Below are positions 7,261 to 15,044 of a DNA stretch of 24,658 bases, piece after piece. The notes under the pieces are model-generated. The model ran no database searches. It saw only the letters and a program-made list of their open reading frames with translations, and was not told the DNA's origin. A program made the position numbers and the translations under genes. Position 1 is the first letter of the stretch. Each line of letters opens with the position of its first letter. Origin of the DNA: DASZYF01 sp035545535 (GTDB lineage: Bacteria > Actinomycetota > Actinomycetes > Mycobacteriales > CAJCIY01); contig DASZYF010000165.1 of NCBI GenBank assembly GCA_035545535.1, positions 1-24,658 of the forward strand, read 5' to 3'.

Positions 7261-10002
7261 TCAGTGCGTGTACTGACCCCAGAGCGTCCGCTCGGGGACG
7301 GGCGGATCGTCCACCCACACGGCGTGACCGCCGGCGTCGGCCTGCAGCTCGAGCACCGCCGGGATCAGGCTCGGCTCGACCTCGACGCGCACCTCGTGCA
7401 CGCGGCCGGGCGTGCCCGATGCGGGCAGCTCGAGCAGCGCGACCGGGTCACCGCCCTCGTGCGGCTGCGCGTACAAGCGGAGCGTCGGTGACGGACCGTC
7501 CGTCTGCACGTCGAGGAGCATCGTGCGGCCGCTCGCGTCGGCCGGACGCACCGACCACGCGACGTGCGTGCCGCTGTGCGTGCGCGCGTCGATGGCCGAG
7601 AGCGGTCCGAACACGGGCTCGCCGTCGACCATGACGACCGGCACCACCGCGAAGTACCACGGCCGGCCGTCGTGCGGCGCGGGGACGTTGAAGCCGCCGT
7701 CACGTGCGAGGTCCTCGACGGTGACCGGACGCCCGCCGTCGCTGTCGCCCGGCGCGGCGGGTGCGCGGTCGCGGCGCCACAGCACGAGCGCGTCCTGCGC
7801 GCCCTCGGGGAAGGCGAAGCGCAACGTCAGCGCGGTGCCGGTGTCCTCGACCCGCAGCTCCTCGACCGCGCCGATCTCGGGACGGCCGTCGGGGACGTCG
7901 CTCGTCGCGGCGGACGGCTGCGAACCGACGGCGACGGTGACCTCGACGCCGGGCGTGCGCAGCACGCGGCCGTTGTCGATGCGCTCGAGCCGGATCGTGT
8001 ACGTGTAGACGAGCCCGGAGCGCGCGTCGGTGTCGCGCCAGCGCGAGCCCCGCACGCGGTTGCGCCGCAGCGGGCCGTCGCCCGATGAGACGACGCGCCG
8101 CTCGATCACGACCTCGGCGTCGCCCGCGTCGTCGGGCAGCGTCCAGGTGAGCGTCACGCCGTCCGGGCTGCTCGCCGCGCGCACGCCGAAGACGTCGGAC
8201 AGCCCGACCCAGGGCGGCGTGGCGACCGGGTGGCTGCGACGCGGCCCGCTGCGCGCGGTGATCTCCCACCACACCTGGCCCTCGCCCGGCGCGGGGGGCG
8301 CGGTGACGTCGGGGTCGACCGTCTCGGTGCGGGCGGTGGCACCGACCTGCGTGATCGTCCGGCCGCTGGCCGGGTCGGCGTGCACGCGGCTCACCTCGTA
8401 GGTGACGCGGCGGCCACCGTCGGGCGCGCTCCACGTGATGCGCAGCTCGCCGTCGACGAGCGCCGCGACCGGCGACACCGGCCCGGGCAGCGGGATGTCG
8501 GCGAGCCCCTCCCGCGCGGCGGGCAGGTCGGCGACACGGTCGAGGACCGCGAGCAGCGCCTGCTCGCGCTCGGACTCGTCGGCGATCTCCATCGCCCGGT
8601 CGGCGTCGGCCCGCGCGGCCGAGACCTCCGCGTCGAGCTCGGCCGCGCGCGCCGCGGCGGTGACGCCCGAGGGACCCACCGACTCCGGCGCGAGGTCGGC
8701 CAGACCGCGAGCCCGCGACATCGCGGCGACGAGGTGGTGCAGCGTCACCTCGCGCTCCACCTGGCGCCACTCGTCGGCGACGACCGCCGGGTCCGGGCCG
8801 GCCGGAGCCGGCGGCTCGACCGGAGCCGGCGCGGGCTCGACCGGCCGCGCGGGCGGCGGCGACGCGTGCCCGCCGCGCGCGGGCGGCACGGGGACGGGCA
8901 AGGCCGCGGGCGGCACCGGGCCGGCACCCGGCAGCGCGCCACCGTGGCGCTGCTGGCAGTCCGGGCACACCTGGTACGCGGGCGGCCGCATGGTCGTGAC
9001 CGCGACGCCGAGCGCTCCGGCGGCGGTGCGCACGACCGCCCGCGCCTGGTCGACGGTGAGCGACGGGTCGGCGTCGATCACCTCGCTGATGAGGACCTCG
9101 ACGTCCGGCGGCCAGAGCTCGCCCTCGACGATCGCGAGCTCGGCGACGCGGTCGCTGATGCGGGTGGTCGCGTCGTCGAGGGCCGCGGCGAGCATGGCCG
9201 CACGTTCGGCCGGGTCGAGCAGCCGCGCCTTGACGTGCGACAGCACGTCCGCGTGCACGGTCTTGTCGCGGTCGAACGGGCGGCGCGAGTTCTCCTCGAA
9301 GCGAGCGTCGTAGCGCTCGTGGAGCTCGGTCTCGCTCGCGGTGGTCGGCAGGCCGAGGTAGGCCCACAAGGAGCTCGCCTCGCGCCGGTGACCGCGCAGC
9401 CCGAGCTCGTCGAGCGCGGCGCGGATCTGGCGGCGCACGGCGGCGGGTGCGGCCTCGACACCCCCACCGTCCTCGACGATGCGATGGTGCGCGAGCACCT
9501 CGTCGAGCGCGGCGGCGCTCACGCCGTCCCGCTTCGCGACGCGCGCCAGGACCTCGAGACGCGAGCGGGGCACGCCACCGTGGCGCGCGACGACGGCGGT
9601 GACGAGCCGCTCGATGTGACCGGTCTTCGCGGTCTCGGCCGCGCCGGCGGCCGCGGTCGCCAGCACGCGGGCGGCGCGGCGGCGCTGCGGGTCGAGCAGC
9701 ACGTCCTCGAGCTCGCCGCGCCGGCGGACCAGCTCGGCGGCGACGCCCTTGTAGCGCGGGTGGCTGCGCTCCTTCTGCCAGAAGCCCGCGACCTCGGCGA
9801 GCCGCGCCCGCAGCGCGCCGTGGTCGTCGGCGAACGGCCCCTGCGGGTCGAGCGCGACGAGCGCGTACGGGTCATGCAGCGTGACGCTGCCGGAAGCGAG
9901 CAGCGGCGCCAGCACCGTGCGCCGATAGTCGGCAGGGTCGAACGGCGGCAGGTCGATCTGCCGCTGTCCGAGCGCCGCGTCGAACTCCGGCAGCATGGTC
10001 AT
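7261..10002 (-). CDS. Large multidomain protein of an Hsp70 cassette: J-like stretches, CxxC knuckle and FN3-like repeats
   Basis: I do not recognise a named family. The protein has 913 residues with no signal peptide or membrane segment, so it is probably cytoplasmic. Residues 44-112 and 211-275 each resemble a J-domain in outline: an opening like YALVALDP or LWAYLGLPTTAS, a charged helix, then DPQRRRA or DPAERAA, as in the DPxxRxxYD end of J-domains. Neither has an intact HPD motif; the first reads SHPRYK and the second RRPFDRDK. A single zinc-knuckle-like CPDCQQRH lies at 346-353 and supplies the only cysteines. A Pro/Ala-rich linker follows (355-405), then a helical, possibly coiled-coil stretch (408-500). 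About three fibronectin-III-like beta domains follow (508-598, 603-695, 708-808), then a beta-rich C-terminus. The gene starts 25 nt after the Hsp70 gene, with GGAG 11 nt before the ATG. I infer a co-chaperone or scaffold for that Hsp70; the client is unknown. Confidence 0.75.
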   Translation of the reverse strand: MTMLPEFDAALGQRQIDLPPFDPADYRRTVLAPLLASGSVTLHDPYALVALDPQGPFADDHGALRARLAEVAGFWQKERSHPRYKGVAAELVRRRGELEDVLLDPQRRRAARVLATAAAGAAETAKTGHIERLVTAVVARHGGVPRSRLEVLARVAKRDGVSAAALDEVLAHHRIVEDGGGVEAAPAAVRRQIRAALDELGLRGHRREASSLWAYLGLPTTASETELHERYDARFEENSRRPFDRDKTVHADVLSHVKARLLDPAERAAMLAAALDDATTRISDRVAELAIVEGELWPPDVEVLISEVIDADPSLTVDQARAVVRTAAGALGVAVTTMRPPAYQVCPDCQQRHGGALPGAGPVPPAALPVPVPPARGGHASPPPARPVEPAPAPVEPPAPAGPDPAVVADEWRQVEREVTLHHLVAAMSRARGLADLAPESVGPSGVTAAARAAELDAEVSAARADADRAMEIADESEREQALLAVLDRVADLPAAREGLADIPLPGPVSPVAALVDGELRITWSAPDGGRRVTYEVSRVHADPASGRTITQVGATARTETVDPDVTAPPAPGEGQVWWEITARSGPRRSHPVATPPWVGLSDVFGVRAASSPDGVTLTWTLPDDAGDAEVVIERRVVSSGDGPLRRNRVRGSRWRDTDARSGLVYTYTIRLERIDNGRVLRTPGVEVTVAVGSQPSAATSDVPDGRPEIGAVEELRVEDTGTALTLRFAFPEGAQDALVLWRRDRAPAAPGDSDGGRPVTVEDLARDGGFNVPAPHDGRPWYFAVVPVVMVDGEPVFGPLSAIDARTHSGTHVAWSVRPADASGRTMLLDVQTDGPSPTLRLYAQPHEGGDPVALLELPASGTPGRVHEVRVEVEPSLIPAVLELQADAGGHAVWVDDPPVPERTLWGQYTH

Positions 10003-10027
10003 GGGTGGGCGGGCTCCAGCGTCCCGC

Positions 10028-11716
10028 TCAGACCTTCTGGACCAGCGTGGCGACCTTCGCCGCCTCGCTGAAGCGCATCGCGTCGCTCGCGACGCCGGCC
10101 TCGACGCGCAGCACGAGCGGGTCGACCACGGCGTGATGGCGCGCGATGACCTCGATGGTCTGGTCGCGACGCATCGCGAACGTCACGTGCACCGGCGTGC
10201 CCCGCGGGTGACCCGCTGGGATGCCGCCGATGACACCCTCGACCACGATCTTGTTGTCGTGCTCGAGCACGCTCTCGACCGCCGTCGCCTGCTCGACGAC
10301 GCGCACGCGCACGTGGTCCTGGTCGTCGTCCACCGTGTAGAAGGTCTGCTCGACCTCGATCGGCAGCGGGTCGTTCTGGTGCGCGAGGAACACCGCCTGC
10401 ACGCTCTGCGACTCGTCGTGCAGCGCGAGCAGCCCGAAGCCGCGCGACGTCACCGTCTGCACCTCGGTGGAGACGAGCGAGGCGACCGCGTCGGTGGCCA
10501 GGCCGTACTCCTCGGCGGTCGCGACGAGCGCCGCCATGCGCTGCTCCGGACGCGCCTCGACGAAGCGCTGACCGGGGACGAGCGCGCCCTGCGAGACGAG
10601 GCGGTCGACGGCGTACGCCTCGAGCGCGTGCTTCTGCCCGTACAGCGCGGCGCCCTGCGCGACCGCGAGGTCCGGGTCCGCGAGGACCGGCTCGACGCCG
10701 AGCATGTCGCGCAGGCGCTGCATGACCGCGGGCATCTTGCTCATGCCGCCGACGAGCAGCACGGTGTCGACCTTCTCGACTCCCCGCTCGGCGGCCGCGG
10801 CGAGCACGCCACGAGTGAGGTCGAACGTGCGCTCCAGCAGCGGCGCGGTGAGCTGCTCGAGCTCGGCCCGCGTCACGGTGATGCTCGCGCGCTGGCTGTC
10901 GTGCAGGACGAGCACCTCGACGCTCTCGCGCGTCGACAGCGACGCCTTCGCCTGCTCCGCCTCGGTGAGGAGGTCCTGCAGCGAGTACGGGTCGTCGAGC
11001 GGGTCGCTGGCGGTCGGGCACTGCTCCGCGAACGCCGCCGCGAGGTGGCTCGCGAGCCGGTCGTCCCAGTCCGCACCACCGAGCTCGTGGTCACCGTCGG
11101 TCGCGACGACGTCGACGCGGCCGGCGCCGACGCGGATGACCGTGGTGTCGAACGTGCCACCACCGAGGTCGTAGACGAGGACGCTGCGGCTCAGCTGCTC
11201 CGGACCGGATGTCATGAGGCCGTAGCCGTACGCGAACGCGGCGGCGGTCGGTTCGTTCACGATGTCGACGACGTTCAGGCCCGCGAGCTCGCCGGCGAGC
11301 TTCGTCGCCTTGCGCTCCTCGTCGCCGAAGTAGGCAGGGACGGTGATGACGACGTCGCGCACGAGGTCACCGGTGGTGCGCTGCGCGTCGGCGGCGACCG
11401 CCTTGAGGACCTGGCTCGCGATCGCCGGCGCCGAGTACTCCTGGCCGTTCACGTGGAAGCGCCACTCGGCGTCGCCCATGTGCCGCTTGACGAGGCTCGC
11501 GACCATCTCGGGCCGGATGCGCGCCTGCCGCTTCGCCTGCACGCCGACGACCACGTCGGTCGGGGTGTCGAACAGCACGACGCTGGGCGTCGTCGGACCG
11601 CCGTCGACGTTGCGCAGGATCTCGGGTCGGCCGTACTCGTCGACCCGGGCGATGCACGAGTACGTCGTGCCCAGGTCGATGCCGTACACCGTCGGCTTGT
11701 CGCCGTCGACGTTCAC
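10028..11716 (-). CDS. Hsp70-family protein lacking the helical lid
   Basis: Hsp70 proteins couple ATP hydrolysis to binding of peptides. The nucleotide-binding domain (about 1-365) is well conserved: GIDLGTTYSC (12-21), NEPTAAAFAYG (154-164), YDLGGGTFD (182-190) and LVGGMSKMP (321-329). The hydrophobic linker VLLLD of DnaK is missing and is replaced by about 55 mostly helical residues (360-420). A beta substrate-binding-like domain follows (about 423-545, beginning SRGFGLLAL). The protein then ends at 562, compared with 610-640 for DnaK, so the alpha-helical lid is largely or wholly absent. The GTG start at 11716 overlaps the stop of the GrpE-like gene (GTGA) and has a strong GGAGGGG 7 nt upstream. 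This is a paralogue, not the main dnaK, and is probably dedicated to the downstream 913-residue protein. Confidence 0.93.
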   Translation of the reverse strand: MNVDGDKPTVYGIDLGTTYSCIARVDEYGRPEILRNVDGGPTTPSVVLFDTPTDVVVGVQAKRQARIRPEMVASLVKRHMGDAEWRFHVNGQEYSAPAIASQVLKAVAADAQRTTGDLVRDVVITVPAYFGDEERKATKLAGELAGLNVVDIVNEPTAAAFAYGYGLMTSGPEQLSRSVLVYDLGGGTFDTTVIRVGAGRVDVVATDGDHELGGADWDDRLASHLAAAFAEQCPTASDPLDDPYSLQDLLTEAEQAKASLSTRESVEVLVLHDSQRASITVTRAELEQLTAPLLERTFDLTRGVLAAAAERGVEKVDTVLLVGGMSKMPAVMQRLRDMLGVEPVLADPDLAVAQGAALYGQKHALEAYAVDRLVSQGALVPGQRFVEARPEQRMAALVATAEEYGLATDAVASLVSTEVQTVTSRGFGLLALHDESQSVQAVFLAHQNDPLPIEVEQTFYTVDDDQDHVRVRVVEQATAVESVLEHDNKIVVEGVIGGIPAGHPRGTPVHVTFAMRRDQTIEVIARHHAVVDPLVLRVEAGVASDAMRFSEAAKVATLVQKV

Positions 11717-12567
11717 GCGGGGTCCCCTCCGTCAGGCCGTGCAGAGCTTGCGGGTGACTGCTGTCCATCGGCACGCAGCCGGCCCACCTCGACCTCGGCG
11801 ACCCGGATGGTCCGCCCCGCCGCGCTGCGCCAACCGGGCCGCACGGTGCGCACGACCTTGCCGACCATCGCGGGGTCGTCGACCTCGCGCGTGCCGCACC
11901 CGCGGTGGACCGAAGGGTCGAAGTCGGAGCCGATCTCCGGCACGTCCGGAGCGAAGCCCACTCCCTCGAGCAGCTGCATGAGCTGGGTCTTGAGCAGCCC
12001 TGCGGTGCCGCCGGGATCGTCGGCGTTGATGATGGCGTCCATGCGGTCGGCGAGCCGCGCGAGGTTCAGCAGCAGCGGCGTGAGCGCCGACGTGACCTCA
12101 CCGTCGCGCAGCGTGCGGTTCTCGGCGACGAGGCGGTCGACGTGCTCGGCGTGCTTCTTCTCGAGGCGGCTGAGCTCCTCGACGCGGTCGACGAGGATCG
12201 CGAGCGACTCGCGGACGTGGCTGTCGTCGTAGGGCTCGACCACCACGGCAGGGGCCGGCGCGGGCGCCACCGGAGCGGCGGCGGGGGCTTCCTCGGCCGC
12301 GTCGCCGCCGAGGTCGTCGTAGCCGACGTCGGGGCCCAGGTCGGGGCCCAGGTCGGAGGCCAGCGCCTGGCTGACGAGCTGCACGGTGCTGCGGCCGGGC
12401 GCGGGCGCGAGGCCGGGAGGCTCGGAGGGCAGTGGCTCCACGGGGGCGGACGCGTCCTCGGTGGCGGCCTCGCCCTCCCAGAGGGCGGCCGCCAGCGCCT
12501 TCGCGAGCCCACGCTCGGCGAGCTCGCTCGCGACGCCCTGAGCGGACTTCGACCCAGCACCGGCCAT
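11713..12567 (-). CDS. GrpE-like nucleotide exchange factor of the Hsp70 cassette
   Basis: GrpE proteins release ADP from Hsp70. The 284-residue product has a low-complexity Ala/Pro/Asp-rich N-terminal region (about 35-112). A long charged helix follows (118-155, including RVEELSRLEKKHAEHVDRL), then a second helix with ALTPLLLNLARLADRMDAI (161-179). The C-terminal beta domain has GSDFDPSVHRGCGTREV, GKVVRTVRPGWRS and GRTIRVAEVEVG, as in the family pattern of FDP..H, a turn and an R.A.V.V strand. The ATG at 12567 lacks an obvious ribosome binding site. The gene begins the cassette and lies after a hairpin that probably ends the DUF2469 transcript, so a promoter should lie within 12568-12694. 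I cannot identify it, and no complete HspR or HrcA operator is present. Confidence 0.87.
   Translation of the reverse strand: MAGAGSKSAQGVASELAERGLAKALAAALWEGEAATEDASAPVEPLPSEPPGLAPAPGRSTVQLVSQALASDLGPDLGPDVGYDDLGGDAAEEAPAAAPVAPAPAPAVVVEPYDDSHVRESLAILVDRVEELSRLEKKHAEHVDRLVAENRTLRDGEVTSALTPLLLNLARLADRMDAIINADDPGGTAGLLKTQLMQLLEGVGFAPDVPEIGSDFDPSVHRGCGTREVDDPAMVGKVVRTVRPGWRSAAGRTIRVAEVEVGRLRADGQQSPASSARPDGGDPA
11724..11730 (-). promoter_or_regulatory. Strong ribosome binding site for the Hsp70 gene
   Basis: GGAGGGG on the minus strand, 7 nt before the GTG at 11716 and inside the end of the GrpE-like gene. It is the strongest such site in the cassette, so Hsp70 may be made in excess of the GrpE-like protein. 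Confidence 0.75.
12331..12354. repeat. Two perfect tandem 12-bp units within the GrpE-like gene
   Basis: GGGGCCCAGGTC is repeated twice head to tail and encodes the repeated DLGP residues of the low-complexity N-terminal region. It looks like a slippage duplication that keeps the frame. Confidence 0.7.
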
Positions 12568-12694
12568 ACGGCAGGGTTCGGCCGTCCGAGGGGCTCGCTT
12601 GAGGTTCCGCAGCGCCCCGGAGGGCCCGCCGAGCGTCCTCGTTGGGGCCGCGTTGCCCGCTTTGCGCCCTGTGCGCCGATCGGGCGACCCCCCT

Positions 12695-12730
12695 CCGCCG
12701 GTCGGCCCAGCCGCCCCGGGCGACCGGCGG
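12695..12730 (-). terminator. Hairpin directly after the DUF2469 gene
   Basis: CCGCCGGTCG (12695-12704) and CGACCGGCGG (12721-12730) form a perfect 10-bp inverted repeat with a 16-nt loop, starting at the base after the DUF2469 stop codon. No T-tract follows. Its placement suggests that it separates the DUF2469 transcript from the Hsp70 cassette. Confidence 0.55.
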
Positions 12731-13027
12731 TCACATCTCCGGCTTGACGATCTCCTCGACGTTCACGTCCTTGAAGGTGACCACGCGCACGTTCCGGACG
12801 AAGCGCGCCGGCCGGTACATGTCCCAGACCCAGGCGTCCTGCATGGCCAGCTCGAAGAAGACCTCGCCGTCGCGTGAGTTGCGGACGTCGAGCGTGACCT
12901 CGTTGGCCAGGTAGAAGCGCCGTTCGGTTTCGACCACGTACTTGAAGAGCCCGACCACGTCGCGGTACTCGCGATAGAGCTGGAGCTCCATCTCGGTCTC
13001 GTACTTCTCGAGGTCCTCGGCACTCAT
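12731..13027 (-). CDS. DUF2469 family protein
   Basis: DUF2469 proteins are about 100-residue actinobacterial proteins of unknown function. The product of 98 residues starts MSAEDLEKYETEMELQLYRE, continues with YRDVVGLFKYVVETERRFY and has DAWVWDMYRPARFV and VVTFKDVNVEE near the end; I recognise all of these as strongly conserved. The ATG at 13027 is therefore secure. In many actinobacteria it sits between rnhB and yraN. Here an acyl-CoA oxidase gene separates it from rnhB and the Hsp70 cassette separates it from yraN. A GGCAGACT element 13-25 nt upstream resembles one upstream of rpsP. Confidence 0.93.
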   Translation of the reverse strand: MSAEDLEKYETEMELQLYREYRDVVGLFKYVVETERRFYLANEVTLDVRNSRDGEVFFELAMQDAWVWDMYRPARFVRNVRVVTFKDVNVEEIVKPEM

Positions 13028-13039
13028 CGGGCGCTCACC

Positions 13040-13052
13040 CGCCCAGTCTGCC
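13040..13052 (-). promoter_or_regulatory. Promoter-like element upstream of the DUF2469 gene, shared with rpsP
   Basis: The minus strand reads GGCAGACTGGGCG, matching 12 of 13 bases of the element upstream of rpsP (20591-20603). CAGACT could be a -10 box, giving a leader of only about ten bases. No convincing -35 is visible, so the promoter role is inferred. Confidence 0.4.
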
Positions 13053-13062
13053 CTGCGCAGGG
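13051..13062. promoter_or_regulatory. 12-bp palindrome in the divergent DUF2469/acyl-CoA oxidase spacer
   Basis: CCCTGCGCAGGG is a perfect palindrome in the 94-bp region between the two divergent genes, abutting the promoter-like element of the DUF2469 gene. It is a candidate operator; the regulator is unknown. Confidence 0.35.
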
Positions 13063-13121
13063 AGGCGGAGCGCCGCCCACGGGACGGTTGGACGGGGCCC
13101 GCCTGCGGGGAAGGTGCTGCC

Positions 13122-15035
13122 GTGGGGTCGGGTGAGGACGGCCGGGTCGCGCCGCTGCGGCGTGCGCTGGACGGACCGTGGTGGGAGGCGCGCGATCAGG
13201 TCCGCGCCACCCTGCGTGATCCGCTGTTCGCCCCGCGGTACGGGCTCACCGCGGACGAGCAACGGGCGCTGACCCTCGAGCGGCTGGTGGCGCTGGCGAA
13301 GACCGACGGCCCGGCGTGGCTGTTCCCCCGCGCCTACGGCGGGCTCGAGGACCCCGCCGCCGGCATCGCCGCGTTCGAGGTGCAGGCCTTCTCCGACCTG
13401 TCGCTCCTCGTGAAGAGCGGCGTGCAATGGGGCCTGTTCGGCGGCGCCGTGCTCCGCCTCGGCACGGCGCGCCACCACCAGCAGCACCTCGCCGGCATCA
13501 TCGACGGCACGCTGCTCGGCTGCTTCGCGATGACCGAGACCGGCCACGGCTCCGACGTGCAGTCGCTGCGCACCACCGCGACCTACGACCCGGCCACCGA
13601 CGAGCTCGTGGTGCACACGCCGGACGACACGGCGGCCAAGGACTACATCGGCAACGCAGCGCTGCACGGCCGGCTCGCCGTCGTGTTCGCCCAGCTGTCG
13701 ACGCAGGGCGAGCAGCACGGCGTGCACGCCGTGCTGGTGCCGATCCGGGACGACGCCGGCCGGCCGTGCCCGGGCGTGCGCATCGAGGACGACGGGCTGA
13801 AGGCCGGCCTCAACGGCGTCGACAACGGGCGGCTGCTGTTCGACCACGTGCGCGTGCCGCGGGACGCGCTGCTCGACCGGTTCGGGCAGATCGCCGACGA
13901 CGGCACCTACTCGAGCCCGATCGACGACGTGAGCCGCCGCTTCTTCACGATGCTCGGCACGCTGGTGCAGGGACGCGTGAGCATCAGCGGTGCCGCGGTC
14001 AGCGCCACGAAGTGCGCGCTCACCATCGCGGTGCGCCACGGTGAGCGGCGCCGCCAGTTCACGCTGCCCGGCGGCGACGACGAGGTGCCGCTGCTCGACT
14101 ACCGGGCTCATCAGCGGCTGCTGCTGCCCGCGCTCGCCACGACGTGCGCCCTCTCGTTCGCGCAGCTCGTGCTGGTGCAGGAGCTCGCCACGGTGCTCAC
14201 GGCTGCGCCCGACGACGCCGACGCCCGCCGCCGGCTCGAGACGCGCGCGGCCGCGATGAAGGTGGCCACCACGGCGCACGCGGTGCGCACGATCCAGACC
14301 TGTCGCGAGGCGTGCGGTGGGGCCGGCTACCTGGCGGTCAACCAGCTCGCGGCCCTGCGGGCCGACACCGACGTGTTCGCGACGTTCGAGGGCGCGAACA
14401 CCGTGCTGCAGCAGCTGGTGGCCAAGACGCTGCTCACGCGGTACCAGGCGGAGTTCGGCGAGCTGGACGCGCGCGGCACCGTCCGCTTCGTCGCCGACCA
14501 CGTGGTCGAAGCCGTCATCGAGCGCAGCGGCGCCCGCGGGATCCTGCAGCGCATCGCCGACCTTCTGCCGAGCGGCGACGACGACCACCCGTTCGACCGC
14601 GACCGTCAGCTCGCGCTGCTCGTCTGGCGCGAGAAGCACGTGCTCGACGGGCTCGCCCGGCGCCTGCGCAAGGGCGTCGAGTCCGGCCGCGATGCGTTCG
14701 CCGTCGTCAACGACGCCCAGGACCACCTGCTGCTCGCCGCGTCCGCGCACACCGATGCGCTCGTGCTCGAGGCGTTCGCCGACGCGGTCGATGCGATCGA
14801 GGACGACGACGCCCGCGCTCTCATGAGCAAGGTGTGTGACCTGCACGCGCTCGCGACGGTCGAGCGCGACCGCGCCTGGTTCCTCGAGCACGGCCGCCTC
14901 ACGCCCGCGCGCAGCAAGGCGGTGACGGTCGCGGTCAACGACCTGTGCGCCGAGCTGCGTCCACACGCGCGCGTGCTCGTCGATGCGTTCGGCATCCCTG
15001 ACGAGCTGATCACCGCGCCGATCGCGCAGCGCTGA
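13122..15035 (+). CDS. Acyl-CoA oxidase/acyl-CoA dehydrogenase family flavoprotein
   Basis: These FAD enzymes insert the trans-2 double bond in acyl-CoA, the first step of beta-oxidation; oxidases pass the electrons to oxygen. The length of 637 residues and the C-terminal helical extension fit the acyl-CoA oxidase branch better than ordinary 380-residue dehydrogenases. Motifs seen are CFAMTETGHGSDVQSLRTTA, KDYIGNAALHGRLAVVFAQL, GVHAVLVPIRD, DDGLKAGLNGVDNGRL, FFTMLGTLVQGRVSISGAAV, CREACGGAGYLAVNQL and ATFEGANTVLQQL. The Glu in the last (E423, bases 14388-14390) matches the catalytic base of the oxidases. The GTG start at 13122 has GGAAGG 7 nt upstream. The gene lies alone on the plus strand and splits rnhB from the DUF2469 gene. 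Oxidase or dehydrogenase activity cannot be decided from sequence. Confidence 0.9.
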   Translation: MGSGEDGRVAPLRRALDGPWWEARDQVRATLRDPLFAPRYGLTADEQRALTLERLVALAKTDGPAWLFPRAYGGLEDPAAGIAAFEVQAFSDLSLLVKSGVQWGLFGGAVLRLGTARHHQQHLAGIIDGTLLGCFAMTETGHGSDVQSLRTTATYDPATDELVVHTPDDTAAKDYIGNAALHGRLAVVFAQLSTQGEQHGVHAVLVPIRDDAGRPCPGVRIEDDGLKAGLNGVDNGRLLFDHVRVPRDALLDRFGQIADDGTYSSPIDDVSRRFFTMLGTLVQGRVSISGAAVSATKCALTIAVRHGERRRQFTLPGGDDEVPLLDYRAHQRLLLPALATTCALSFAQLVLVQELATVLTAAPDDADARRRLETRAAAMKVATTAHAVRTIQTCREACGGAGYLAVNQLAALRADTDVFATFEGANTVLQQLVAKTLLTRYQAEFGELDARGTVRFVADHVVEAVIERSGARGILQRIADLLPSGDDDHPFDRDRQLALLVWREKHVLDGLARRLRKGVESGRDAFAVVNDAQDHLLLAASAHTDALVLEAFADAVDAIEDDDARALMSKVCDLHALATVERDRAWFLEHGRLTPARSKAVTVAVNDLCAELRPHARVLVDAFGIPDELITAPIAQR

Positions 15036-15044
15036 TGTCCGCGC

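Noticed and set aside
12598..12604. CTTGAGG upstream of the GrpE-like gene, resembling half of the HspR operator (HAIR)
   Set aside because: The second half-site (ACTCAAG) is not found at the required 7-nt spacing, so there is no evidence for HspR control.
13035..14966. A 643-codon open frame on the minus strand opposite the acyl-CoA oxidase gene
   Set aside because: Its product is Arg/Val/Glu/Ala-rich with no family motif, as expected of an antisense frame in very GC-rich DNA; the plus-strand gene has clear family motifs.
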